A stretch of DNA of 64,000 bases. It comes from Hymenobacter canadensis. Lineage in GTDB: Bacteria; Bacteroidota; Bacteroidia; Cytophagales; Hymenobacteraceae. The notes beneath the pieces were generated by a model. The model was not told the DNA's origin, made no database searches, and was given only the letters and a program-made list of their open reading frames with translations. The stretch is from NCBI RefSeq assembly GCF_027359925.1, contig NZ_CP114767.1, forward strand, positions 1,612,001 to 1,676,000, in the 5' to 3' direction. The position numbers and the translations under genes are program-made. Below are positions 1 to 8,517 of the stretch, piece after piece. Numbering within the stretch: position 1 is the stretch's first letter; each line of letters begins with the position of its first letter.

Positions 1-2
1 AC

Positions 3-284
3 GCCCGGCTGCATGCCTACGGTAACGCCCATGCGGCCGCGCTGTGGCGCGCCTTCCGGCAGGAAATGCGCGGCACTGACACCCACAACTGGCTGGCCAA
101 CAGCGCGCAGGAAACCACCGAAAAACCCTGCGACCTGGGCTACTACGTGGGCTACAAGATCTGCCAAGCCTACTACACCAAATCCGCCGACAAAAAGCAG
201 GCCCTGGCCACGATGCTCACCACCCACGACTTCCCGGCCTTCCTGGCCCGAAGCGGTTATGCCGGAATTTCTCGTACGCCGTAG
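3..284 (+). CDS. C-terminal fragment of DUF2268-like putative Zn-dependent protease
   Basis: Only the last 93 residues are in the window; the reading frame is open from the left edge to a TAG at 282-284. The tail contains DLGYYVGYKICQAYY and ends in a segment like DFPAFLARSGY, which resembles the C-terminus of DUF2268 proteins and the related GldB-type lipoproteins of Bacteroidota (putative metalloproteases or gliding-motility factors). The catalytic HExxH region would lie upstream and cannot be seen. The family call rests on the tail motif alone. The next gene starts 75 bases downstream on the same strand. Confidence 0.6.
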   Translation, partial: ARLHAYGNAHAAALWRAFRQEMRGTDTHNWLANSAQETTEKPCDLGYYVGYKICQAYYTKSADKKQALATMLTTHDFPAFLARSGYAGISRTP

Positions 285-358
285 CCTCCGCAGCCTCAAT
301 TACGCTTACATTTCCTCCGACCAATCCGGTTGTCCGCCAACTCCCCGCTCCACACGCT

Positions 359-2056
359 ATGCCCTCTTCCACTCATTTCCCGGCCCGCCTGCTCCCGGCC
401 GGCCTCCTGCTGACCCTGGCTCTGGCCGGCTGCCAGTCGAAGCCCGCCGCCACCGAAACGGCCGCCACCGCTGCCCCGGATACTGCTGACGCCATCAGCG
501 CGGCCAGCATCAGCAAGTACCTGCAGGCGGTTTCCTCGGATGAGATGCTGGGGCGCAAGCCGTTTACGGCGGGTGAGCAGCGCAGCACCCAGTATCTGGC
601 CGATGAGTTCAAGCGCCTCGGGCTGCAGCCGGGTCCCAACGGCACGTATTCCCAGCCAGTACCGCTGGTGGAAATTACGGGCACGCCTTCCGCTACCCTG
701 CAAATCAAGGGTAAAGGCCAGCCGCTGAGCCTGCAGTACAAGACCGATTTCGTGGCCTTCACCCAGCGCGAACAGGCGCAGGTCAGCGTTACGAACTCGG
801 AGTTGGTGTTTGCCGGCTACGGCGTGGTGGCCCCCGAGTACGGCTGGGACGACTACGCCGGCCTCGATGTGAAGGGCAAAACCGTGGTGGTGCTCGTCAA
901 TGACCCCGGCAACGCGGGCCAGGACTCCACTTTGTTCAAGGGCCGGGCCATGACCTACTACGGCCGCTGGACCTACAAATACGAGGAAGCCGCCCGCCAC
1001 GGCGCCGCCGGTCTGCTCATCGTGCACGATACCCAGCCGGCCGCTTACCCCTGGAGCGTGGTGCTGAGCGGAGCCACCAGCCCCAAGCTGCGCGCCCAAA
1101 CCGCCAACAAAGGCGCCGACAAGTGCGCCCTGGAAGGTTGGCTGACCCTGGACGCGGCCAAAAAGCTGTTCCAGACCGCCGGCCTCAGCTACGACGAGCT
1201 CTACGCCGCCGCCAATACCCGCGGCTTCCGGCCCCGGCCGCTGGGCGGGCTCACGCTCACGACCGGCATCCAGAACAAGCTGCGCCACCAGACCTCGCGC
1301 AACGTGCTGGCCGTTCTGCCCGGCACCACCCGTCCCCAGGAGTACATCCTCTATTCGGCCCACTGGGACCATTTCGGCATCGGTAAAGCCATTGCCGGCG
1401 ACTCCATCTACAACGGGACCGTGGACGACGGCACCGGCTTGGCCGCCCTGCTGAGCATTGCCGAAGCCTTCCAGCAAGCCAAGCAGAAGCCCCAGCGCAG
1501 CCTCGTGTTTCTGGCCGTAACCGGCGAAGAGCAGGGGCTGCTGGGCTCGGCCTACTACGCCCAGCACCCGCCCTTCCCGCTCAACAAAACCGTGGCCGAC
1601 CTGAACATGGACATGCTCTGGCCCTACGGCCCGATGAAGGACCTGACGGTTATCGGCTACGGGCAGTCGGAGCTGGAAGACTACGCCCGCGCCGCCGCTA
1701 AGGAGCAAAACCGCTACCTGCTGCCCGACCAGACGCCCGAAACCGGCATGTTCTACCGCTCCGACCACTTCAGCTTCGCCCACGTGGGCGTGCCCTCGCT
1801 CTACGCCAGCGGCGGTTTCGAGAGCCGCACCGGCGGCAAGGCTACCATCGCCCAACAGCGCCAGAACTACACCTCCACCATGTACCACAAGCCCGCCGAC
1901 CAGTTCGACCCCAGCTGGGACCTGACCGGCATTGCCCAGGACGCCCAGCTTTACTTCCGCGTGGGCCAGCGCCTGGCGGGTGAAACCACGTTTCCGCAGT
2001 GGCGCGCAGGCTCGGAGTTCAAGGGGGCGCGGGACAAGAATATGGGCGGGCGATAA
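359..2056 (+). CDS. M28 family metallopeptidase, lipoprotein
   Basis: A 565-residue exported aminopeptidase of the M28 family, predicted to remove N-terminal amino acids in the periplasm or at the outer membrane. The N-terminus is a lipoprotein signal (hydrophobic stretch, then LALAGC, Cys about residue 25). A PA-like domain insert occupies roughly residues 130-290. The co-catalytic zinc site is complete: SAHWDHFG near 331, VDDGTG near 354, the GEEQG pair of glutamates near 388, DLNMDM near 414 and the RSDHFSF histidine near 467. Length fits PA-domain M28 enzymes. ATG at 359 is the natural start because the signal peptide begins there. Substrate specificity cannot be read from the sequence. 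Confidence 0.92.
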   Translation: MPSSTHFPARLLPAGLLLTLALAGCQSKPAATETAATAAPDTADAISAASISKYLQAVSSDEMLGRKPFTAGEQRSTQYLADEFKRLGLQPGPNGTYSQPVPLVEITGTPSATLQIKGKGQPLSLQYKTDFVAFTQREQAQVSVTNSELVFAGYGVVAPEYGWDDYAGLDVKGKTVVVLVNDPGNAGQDSTLFKGRAMTYYGRWTYKYEEAARHGAAGLLIVHDTQPAAYPWSVVLSGATSPKLRAQTANKGADKCALEGWLTLDAAKKLFQTAGLSYDELYAAANTRGFRPRPLGGLTLTTGIQNKLRHQTSRNVLAVLPGTTRPQEYILYSAHWDHFGIGKAIAGDSIYNGTVDDGTGLAALLSIAEAFQQAKQKPQRSLVFLAVTGEEQGLLGSAYYAQHPPFPLNKTVADLNMDMLWPYGPMKDLTVIGYGQSELEDYARAAAKEQNRYLLPDQTPETGMFYRSDHFSFAHVGVPSLYASGGFESRTGGKATIAQQRQNYTSTMYHKPADQFDPSWDLTGIAQDAQLYFRVGQRLAGETTFPQWRAGSEFKGARDKNMGGR

Positions 2057-2074
2057 ACGCTATAAGAAAGTTAT

Positions 2075-2740
2075 ATGACAGCTGAAGAAGCACTAAAGCA
2101 CTTACGTTCGACCGATACTGAAGAACAGTTAGCCATCTTGAGGGAGCTTTCTTCGCTGGAAGCAATGCCCGAGCTGTACGATACGACGGTAGAAAACCTT
2201 CGGAGCCCGGAGCCCGGAGTAGTGTTTTTCAGCCTCGATATGCTGATCAAGAAGTACGCTGCCCAAACGCGGAGAGACGCGGAGCTGCTCACGCCGCAAC
2301 TGATTCAGCTGCTAAGTACAGGCTATGGGCCGGTAGTTGACCGAGCTATCTGGGCCTTGAGCGTAACGGGCGAAAACTCAATAAACGAGCTAATTAGGTG
2401 CATTATTTCTTCTACGGATGAGCGTAGCCGAGAAGCATATACTTGGGCATTAAGCAGAAACGCCCACATCCGTCAGTATCCGATGCTGGTAGTTACCACA
2501 TTGCGAGGGCTGTTACAGGATAAGAATCCTCATATCCAATACGCTGCCCTGAATGCGCTGATGGATATGAGCCCTCTTCGGCCATTCGAAAGATTGGCTA
2601 GTGATGCATATGACTTTGAGCCAGTCTACACCGAGTTGGAAGTAACGGCGCAAGCACTGCTGAAAGCGCACATCTTTGATACAGAATGGATTGATAGATA
2701 CCTCGAATTATTGCACAATCGACACAAACCAAACCATTAA
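2075..2740 (+). CDS. HEAT-repeat-like cytoplasmic protein of unknown function
   Basis: A 221-residue soluble protein with no signal peptide or membrane segment. It is built from alternating amphipathic helices typical of HEAT/ARM folds, for example segments around PELYDTTVENLRSPEPGVV and DKNPHIQYAALNALMDMSP, where each helix pair ends in a short turn. Such folds usually mediate protein binding. The base composition is visibly more AT-rich than the flanking peptidase genes and codon use is less G/C-biased, which suggests recent acquisition or a gene under different selection. It starts 18 bases after the M28 gene and ends 44 bases before the S41 gene. No specific family recognised; function not assigned. 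Confidence 0.75.
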   Translation: MTAEEALKHLRSTDTEEQLAILRELSSLEAMPELYDTTVENLRSPEPGVVFFSLDMLIKKYAAQTRRDAELLTPQLIQLLSTGYGPVVDRAIWALSVTGENSINELIRCIISSTDERSREAYTWALSRNAHIRQYPMLVVTTLRGLLQDKNPHIQYAALNALMDMSPLRPFERLASDAYDFEPVYTELEVTAQALLKAHIFDTEWIDRYLELLHNRHKPNH

Positions 2741-2784
2741 GTCGCCCCAGCCAACCCTACCGGCCGAATCCGCATCTTCCCGGC

Positions 2785-3825
2785 ATGAAAAAACTATTGC
2801 TCGTGACCTTATGCGCGGCGGTTACTTCCGTGGCCCGCGCCCAAACTACCCCGGCCCCGCTCCCCGATTCCGTGCAGGCCTTCCTCGATAAGAGCCTGAC
2901 GCTGCTGGAAACGCACTCCTTGGAGCGCAACGCCGTGAACTGGACCCAGCTGCGCCAGACGGTGCAGCAGAAAGCTCGGGGCGCGCAGTCGGTGCGGGAG
3001 CTGCTGCCGGTTTACCCCTATGTGTTCGAGCAGCTCCGGGACGACCACGGCTGGCTGACCTACAAGGGCAAAACATACAAGTGGCGCAATACCGCCCGCC
3101 CCGCCTACGCCAACGCTGCCGTGAAGCAGGCCCTGGCCCATAAGCCCGGTCTGGTTATCCGGATGCTGCCCGGCCGCATCGGTTACGTGCAGCTGCCGGG
3201 CATCAACGCCGGGGGCAGCCTCGAAGCCATGCAGGCGGCGGCCCTGGTGGTGCAGGATTCCCTGTGCCGCAGCAACCCCGACCAGGCCCGGGCCTGGATC
3301 ATCGACCTGCGCCTGAACGACGGCGGTGCCATGGCCCCCATGCTGGCCGGCCTCGCCCCCCTCATCGGCGACGGCCACCTGGGCGGCTTCGTGGACAAGG
3401 ACGGCAAACCCGACCAGCAGTGGTACCTCCGCCAGGGCAATTTCTACCTGGATTCGATGCAGGTCACGACGCTGCCAAACCGCTGCCCCATGCGCCGCAC
3501 CGATAAGCCCGTGGCCGTGCTGCTCAGCGGGATGACCGCCAGCTCGGGCGAAATCGTGGCCATCAGCCTGCGGGGCCGCCCCGCCACCCGCTCGTTCGGG
3601 GAGCCCACCTACGGGGCCACCACCGCCAACGAAAGCTACCGCATCAGCGGCAGCAGCTACCTCACCATCGCCGGCATGCAGGAAACTGACCGCAACCACG
3701 TCATCTACAACACCAGCCTCACCCCCGACGTCCCCATCCCCGGCGGCGACAACTTCGCAGACCTAAGCAAAGACGCCAAAGTAGCCGCGGCGCTGAAGTG
3801 GCTGAAGAAGCAGAAAAGCCGGTAG
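2785..3825 (+). CDS. S41 family (C-terminal processing-like) peptidase, secreted
   Basis: A 346-residue exported protein with a Sec signal peptide ending near VARAQ (residue 20). The core matches the S41 tail-specific protease fold: RIGYVQLPGIN (strand after the cap), AWIIDLRLNDGG, then VAVLLSGMTASSGEIVA with the nucleophile serine near residue 252, followed by GEPTYGATTAN and a C-terminal LTPDVPIPGGD segment. No PDZ domain is evident between the signal peptide and the catalytic core, so this is a short S41 form as seen in many Bacteroidota, probably degrading peptides in the periplasm. A palindromic repeat (3876-3984) lies between its stop codon and the convergent pnkp gene. Confidence 0.88.
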   Translation: MKKLLLVTLCAAVTSVARAQTTPAPLPDSVQAFLDKSLTLLETHSLERNAVNWTQLRQTVQQKARGAQSVRELLPVYPYVFEQLRDDHGWLTYKGKTYKWRNTARPAYANAAVKQALAHKPGLVIRMLPGRIGYVQLPGINAGGSLEAMQAAALVVQDSLCRSNPDQARAWIIDLRLNDGGAMAPMLAGLAPLIGDGHLGGFVDKDGKPDQQWYLRQGNFYLDSMQVTTLPNRCPMRRTDKPVAVLLSGMTASSGEIVAISLRGRPATRSFGEPTYGATTANESYRISGSSYLTIAGMQETDRNHVIYNTSLTPDVPIPGGDNFADLSKDAKVAAALKWLKKQKSR

Positions 3826-3875
3826 TCCGCCGTACGGCAAATGGTTGAGAGACCGGTCTTACCTGTTTAGGCATT

Positions 3876-3984
3876 GTCATGCTGAGCTTGCCGAAGCATC
3901 TCTACCGCTTCGTTGGATTACTACCGCAACCGCAACGAAGCGGTAGAGATGCTTCGACTCCGCTCCGCTTCGCTCAGCATGACG
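3876..3984. repeat. P2-family palindromic repeat (GTCATGCTGAGC type)
   Basis: An imperfect inverted repeat between two convergent genes. The left arm begins GTCATGCTGAGC and carries GAAGCATCTCTACCGCTTCG; the right arm is its complement and ends GCTCAGCATGAC. The core words (GTCAT, GAGC, GAAGCATCTC) recur at 42919-43058, 43403-43535 and 49931-50069. Could also act as a bidirectional terminator. Confidence 0.8.
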
Positions 3985-4016
3985 GAAAAGAGCTTTTACC
4001 GCGACTAAAATACGCC

Positions 4017-6812
4017 CTACAGCCGCGGGTCCACGGCTTCACTTTCCAGGGCCAGCACGCCGAACACGCACTGGTGCACCTCGCGCAGGGGGGCGCCGGC
4101 CACGAACCGTTCCAGACCTTCCACGCCCAGCGCAAATTCGCGCAGGGCGAGGTTGCGCTTGGACTTCACGTTTCGCTCGCGCAGGCGTTCCAGGTTGCCG
4201 GGCAGCAGGTAGTCGGGGCCGTAGATGATGCGCAGGTACTCGCGGCCGCGGCACTTGAGGGCGGGCTGCACCAGTTGTTTCTGGCCGGTGGGGATGAAGT
4301 CGTAGGGCTTCACTACCATGCCTTCGCCGCCGGCCGCGGTGAGGTCCAGCCACCATTGGGTGGCGGCTTCCACGTCGGCAATGTCGCGCAGGTGCACCAC
4401 GCGGTAGGGCGTGGCGCGGAGCAGGTCTTCGTCGGCGAGGCAGAGGGCGCGCAGGGTTTCCATGTGCCAGGCATGGTCTTTATCGAAGTAGGTGCGGCCC
4501 TCGGTGGCGAGCAGGTGGAACGGGGCCAGGCGCAAATCGGCGAGGCTGTCCACGGGCCAGCAGTAGCGGCGGTAGGCTTCGGCGTAGTGCTGGGCGGCCG
4601 ACTGGCGGGCGGTAGTGCGGGCTAGCAGCGCCTCCACCCCATCGAGGCCCCGGCCAGCGGCCTGGGTGAGGATGGCCGCCGCTTCGGGCAACGCGGCGGT
4701 AGCAGCGGCGGCGACGGCGGCGTACTGGTTCTTGATCAGCTCCTGGGCCTTGGCCGACCACGGTAGCAGCTCGGCATCGAGGCAGACCCAGTCGGTGCTG
4801 AACCGCTCCCAGAAGCTGCTGGCCGTAAGGGCGTCCTGCAAACGGGTGAGGAAGGCGGCTTCCAGCGCGGCATCGGTGAAGAAGTTGCGGCCGGTGCGGG
4901 TGTACACCTTGCCCGGCCCCTCGCCCACCACCCCGAAGCGGCGGCGCGCGGCGTCCTCGGAGCGGGCCAAAACCACCACCACGCGGCTGCCCATGTGCTT
5001 TTCCTCGCACACCACCCGCTCCAGGCCCTGGCGGCGGAAGTAGTCGAAAGCTTCGGCGGGGTGCTCCAGCATATCCGGCAGCGCCGAGGTTTCGGAGGGG
5101 CTCATGGTGGGCGGCAGATACAGCAGCCACTTGGGGTTTAGGGCAAACCGACTCATCACCTCCAGCGCCGCCGCCGCATTTTCCTCCCGAATAGTCACCG
5201 ACGGCAACAGCCGCGTCTTGATGATCTGCTTGCCCAGCACATCCTGCAAATCCAGCAGGTCGTCGTGGGCTTGCTGGGCAGAGAGGTGAGTTGTCAATTG
5301 CTGGTTGTCGGTTGTCAGTCCGTTCTGAGTATCAGAGAATCCTTCACCAACAACTGACAACTGATTACTGGCAACTGACAACTCGGCCCGAAGCGGCCGC
5401 ACCGGCTCACAGTACACCGCGGCGGCGGGCACCGATACCAGCTCCCGCTCGGGGTAGCGCAGGGCGGTGAGGCGGCCGCCGAACACGCAGCCGGTATCAA
5501 TGTCGATGGTGTTGTTGAGCCACTCGGGGTCGGGCACGGGCGTGTGGCCGTATACCACGGTGGCCCGGCCACGGTACTCGGCGGCCCAGTTGTAGCGCAC
5601 CGGCAGCCCAAACTCATCGATTTCGCCGGTAGTTTCGCCGAACAGCGCGAAGGCCCGCACGGCGCCCGAGCCGCGGCCCTGCATTTCCTCGCGCATACCC
5701 GCGTGGGCCACCACCAGCTTGCCGCCATCGAGCACGTAGTGGCTCACCAGCCCATCCAGAAACTGCCGCACCTGCGCCTTAAACGTGTCGGATTCCGAGG
5801 CTAGCTGCTGCACCGTTTCCGCAAAACCGTGCTTTTCGTTGACCTGCTTGCCATTCAGGTAGCGCAGCAGCTTGATGTCGTGGTTGCCGGGCACGCACAG
5901 CGCCAGCCCGCTTTGCACCATGCTCATCACCAGCCGCAGCACTTTGGGCGAATCGGGGCCACGGTCCACCAAGTCGCCGAGGAACAGGACCCGACGAGGG
6001 ACCTCCCCCCCTAACCCCCTCTCCCGTGGAGAGGGGGAACTAGACTCTAAATTTATAGAGGTAGAAGAACTAGCAGCCAGTTCTCCCTCTCCACGGGAGA
6101 GGGGGTTAGGGGGTGAGGCCATCCGCGACACGCGCATGCCCAAATCCCGCGCATCGTGGCGGGGTTCCTCCTCCACAGTATAGCCCAGCTCCGCGAGCAG
6201 CTGCACCAGCTCCAGATAGCAGCCATGCACGTCGCCGATGATGTCGAAGGGGCCGGTTTCCTGCTTGCGGTTGCTGTAGAGCGGGTCGCGCTGCACCGCC
6301 TGCACGGCGTCAATTTCCTCGGGGCCGCGCAAATGGTACACGTGGCGGAAGCCTTCCTGCTTGAGCGACTTCAGGCTGCGACGCAGCTGCTGACGCTGGT
6401 TCGGGATGACGTGGCGGCCCAGGTGCTGGCGCTCGGCGCGCTGGCGGTTGCGGTCCTCGGCCAGACGGTCGGGCACGTCGAGGACGACGGCGGTGGGCAG
6501 CACGTGGTAGTCGCGGGCCAGCTGAATCAGGGTTTTGCGGGCTTCGGGCTGCACATTGGTGGCGTCCACCACCGTCAGCAGGCCGCGCTTGAGGCGCAGG
6601 CCCACCAGGTAGTGCAGCAGCGCAAAGGCCTCCGGCGTGGCCGACTGGTCGTTTTCATCATCCGCCACCAGCGCCCGGCACTGGTCCGACGACACAATTT
6701 CGGTGGCCTGAAACAGCCGCCGCGCAAACGTGGATTTGCCCGCCCCCGAGGTACCGATGAGCAGGACGAGGGAGAGTTCGGGGAGTTTGAGGGAGGTAGT
6801 ATTCTGGGACAT
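4017..6812 (-). CDS. pnkp: Polynucleotide kinase-phosphatase (RNA repair), three-domain Pnkp
   Basis: A 931-residue RNA end-healing and sealing enzyme. Residues about 1-170 are the 5'-kinase with P-loop GTSGAGKST (20-28). Residues about 190-470 are the calcineurin-type 2',3'-phosphatase: IIGDVHGC (191-198), LGDLVDRG (278-285) and GNHD (309-312). The C-terminal half is an adenylyltransferase with the KxxG motif in EEKHMGSR (Lys near 605) and GGEGMVVKPYDF near the end. In known systems Pnkp works with Hen1 to repair ribotoxin-cleaved tRNA; hen1 lies just upstream in the same orientation (gap 53 bases). Two foreign palindromic repeats are translated in frame: one in the loop before LGDLVDRG (about residues 232-270) and one in the linker before the ligase (about 477-510). 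ATG at 6812 directly precedes the kinase. Confidence 0.95.
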   Translation of the reverse strand: MSQNTTSLKLPELSLVLLIGTSGAGKSTFARRLFQATEIVSSDQCRALVADDENDQSATPEAFALLHYLVGLRLKRGLLTVVDATNVQPEARKTLIQLARDYHVLPTAVVLDVPDRLAEDRNRQRAERQHLGRHVIPNQRQQLRRSLKSLKQEGFRHVYHLRGPEEIDAVQAVQRDPLYSNRKQETGPFDIIGDVHGCYLELVQLLAELGYTVEEEPRHDARDLGMRVSRMASPPNPLSRGEGELAASSSTSINLESSSPSPRERGLGGEVPRRVLFLGDLVDRGPDSPKVLRLVMSMVQSGLALCVPGNHDIKLLRYLNGKQVNEKHGFAETVQQLASESDTFKAQVRQFLDGLVSHYVLDGGKLVVAHAGMREEMQGRGSGAVRAFALFGETTGEIDEFGLPVRYNWAAEYRGRATVVYGHTPVPDPEWLNNTIDIDTGCVFGGRLTALRYPERELVSVPAAAVYCEPVRPLRAELSVASNQLSVVGEGFSDTQNGLTTDNQQLTTHLSAQQAHDDLLDLQDVLGKQIIKTRLLPSVTIREENAAAALEVMSRFALNPKWLLYLPPTMSPSETSALPDMLEHPAEAFDYFRRQGLERVVCEEKHMGSRVVVVLARSEDAARRRFGVVGEGPGKVYTRTGRNFFTDAALEAAFLTRLQDALTASSFWERFSTDWVCLDAELLPWSAKAQELIKNQYAAVAAAATAALPEAAAILTQAAGRGLDGVEALLARTTARQSAAQHYAEAYRRYCWPVDSLADLRLAPFHLLATEGRTYFDKDHAWHMETLRALCLADEDLLRATPYRVVHLRDIADVEAATQWWLDLTAAGGEGMVVKPYDFIPTGQKQLVQPALKCRGREYLRIIYGPDYLLPGNLERLRERNVKSKRNLALREFALGVEGLERFVAGAPLREVHQCVFGVLALESEAVDPRL
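5288..5384. repeat. P5 palindromic repeat (TTGTCAGTTGTCAG type) in frame inside pnkp
   Basis: An inverted repeat with arms of about 31 bases: the left arm starts GAGTTGTCAATTGCTGG, the right arm ends GGCAACTGACAACTC. On the coding strand it is translated as a Q/L/T/N-rich stretch including SNQLSVV and TTDNQQLTT. Similar ACTGACAACTGACAAC repeats are dispersed in many Bacteroidota and cyanobacterial genomes. It lies between the phosphatase and ligase domains, where a linker tolerates it. Confidence 0.75.
6001..6119. repeat. P1 palindromic element in frame inside pnkp
   Basis: About 119 bases with terminal inverted repeats of about 37 bases. Each arm is itself a hairpin: CCCCCTCTCC-CGT-GGAGAGGGGG at 6015-6037 and CCCTCTCC-ACG-GGAGAGGG at 6085-6103. 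The centre is AT-rich (ctagactctaaatttataga). It is read through on the coding strand as SPPNPLSRGEGE ... SPSPRERGLGGE with no stop. The same element is at 53118-53239, and a long version at 58949-59527. Confidence 0.9.
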
Positions 6813-6865
6813 AGCTAATCAAAGCGAAGCAGGATAATAGACGGTAAACGGTGGTTCGGCGGACT

Positions 6866-8266
6866 TTACCGCTCAAACACGGCCAGCTGCGAGGGCGCGC
6901 CCACTTCGGCGGCTTCCGGGCCCAGCGGCTCCAGGCGCACCCGGTAACCGTGACGCGCGGCCACACCGTCGGCCCAGGTGGCAAACTCGGCCCGGGTCCA
7001 CTCGAAGCGGTGGTCAGCGTGGCGGAAGTCGCCGGCCGCGAGGGTTTCGTAGCGCTGGTTGTAGTCGGCGTTGGGGGTGGTGACGAGCACGCTGCCGGGC
7101 CGGGCGCGGGCAAATACCACCTGCTCGAAGGCGGCCAGCCGGTTTTCGTCGAGGTGCTCAATGACTTCAACCACGGCCGCCGCGTCGTAGCCGGCCAGGC
7201 GGGCATCATGGTAGAGCACCGACCCCTGGGCCAGCGTCAGCCGCTCGCGCTGGCGCGGGGGCATCTCCGCGAGGTGCAGCCGCTGCCCGGCCCGCTCCAG
7301 CTCCCGCCAGCTCACATCCATAGCCAGCACGTGCTCCACCTGGGGCTGCAACAGCAGCCGGCGCACCAGCTTGCCTTCGCCGCAGCCCAGGTCCAGCACG
7401 CGCTTCGACCCCAGCTCCCGGATTACCTCGGCCACGCGGTCCAGGCGCTGGTCGTGGAGCTTCTGGCCGGGATTTGCGGGTTGCGGGCTGTCAGTGGTCA
7501 ATTCAGCAACGGGCTCGTCGTCCCCGGCATCCTTCTCCACGGCCAGCAGCCGCGCCAGCGTGGGGTTCACGTACTCGGCGAAGCGCAGGTAGCGGCGCGT
7601 GATAAACTCCCGCTCGGGGTGGCGCGGCAGCCACTCGCCGCCGCGCAGCAGCAGCTTTTCGGCCTCGGCCGGCCCGATGTAGTAGTGCTTGTTGTTGTCG
7701 AGGACCGGCACGAGCACGTAGAGGTGGGTGAGCAAATCGCGCAGGCGCAGGGCCGGGTGGCGCAGCCGCAGCGTGTAGTAGTGGCTGTCGCCCCACTCCG
7801 GCCGGGTTGGGTCGAGCGGGTGGGCCTCGGTTTCGATTTCGTAGCCCAGCGGCGCAAACAGGCGGTGCAGCTGCGCGGGGCTGGCGGCCGGCACCACGGC
7901 CACGGTGGCTTCCAGCGGCAGCAGCGCATCGGGCAGGCCGGGGCGGTCCTGGCAGGTGCCGTTCATGGCCGTGTTGAAGGATTTGGCCAGAGCCGTGCTC
8001 AGAAACGACGACGCCACGTAGGGCCGGTCGTTCACGTACTGGGCCAGCGCGAAGTTCTCGGCGGCGCCCTTCTGGCTGCGCACCAGCCCCACGGGGTCAA
8101 TTTCGAGCAGCAACGCCACGGTGCAGCGCTCCGAGGTGGCTTCGGGGTAGAAGATGTGGGCCTGCCCGGCGGTGAGCTCCAGCGTCTGGAGGCGGGCGGG
8201 GTTCTTGTGCAGCAGGTAGCCCAGGTCGGTGGCGGGCTGGTGGGTGGTGCTAATGGTGAGCAGCAT
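6866..8266 (-). CDS. hen1: 3'-terminal RNA ribose 2'-O-methyltransferase Hen1
   Basis: A 466-residue bacterial Hen1. The N-terminal half (about 1-240) matches the bacterial-specific Hen1 domain that contacts Pnkp, starting MLLTISTTHQPATDLGYLLHK. The C-terminal half is an S-adenosylmethionine methyltransferase: LDLGCGEGKLVRRLL (291-305), the metal-binding EVIEH (367-371) and FRHADHRFEWTRAEF (about 414-428), which supplies the other metal ligands. In characterised systems Hen1 methylates the 2'-OH at the 3' end of a cleaved RNA before Pnkp seals it, so that the repaired tRNA resists the same ribotoxin. It is the upstream gene of a probable two-gene operon with pnkp. No ribotoxin is seen nearby. 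Confidence 0.95.
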   Translation of the reverse strand: MLLTISTTHQPATDLGYLLHKNPARLQTLELTAGQAHIFYPEATSERCTVALLLEIDPVGLVRSQKGAAENFALAQYVNDRPYVASSFLSTALAKSFNTAMNGTCQDRPGLPDALLPLEATVAVVPAASPAQLHRLFAPLGYEIETEAHPLDPTRPEWGDSHYYTLRLRHPALRLRDLLTHLYVLVPVLDNNKHYYIGPAEAEKLLLRGGEWLPRHPEREFITRRYLRFAEYVNPTLARLLAVEKDAGDDEPVAELTTDSPQPANPGQKLHDQRLDRVAEVIRELGSKRVLDLGCGEGKLVRRLLLQPQVEHVLAMDVSWRELERAGQRLHLAEMPPRQRERLTLAQGSVLYHDARLAGYDAAAVVEVIEHLDENRLAAFEQVVFARARPGSVLVTTPNADYNQRYETLAAGDFRHADHRFEWTRAEFATWADGVAARHGYRVRLEPLGPEAAEVGAPSQLAVFER

Positions 8267-8517
8267 ACGGCAGGCGGATAACGATATAACACGGCCCCGC
8301 GGATGATTGCCGGGCGGGGCGCAAGATACGCAGCCGGCGGCCCGCCCGATACCCTCCGCACAGGGTCGCGCAGCCTTTCTCTGGCAGTGGCTTCACACCA
8401 GGTTAACTATTTGGAAACGACTATATAACATATAGAAAATCATACCGTAACACGGGCCGGATACTTTTGGGCATCCTTCCAGGGCGCCCTGCCGCCGCTT
8501 ATTTTCCTGCCTGCCCT

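Noticed and set aside
6001..6119. P1 hairpin as an internal terminator
   Set aside because: It lies inside an intact coding frame with all downstream ligase motifs preserved, and lacks a T run in the coding direction.
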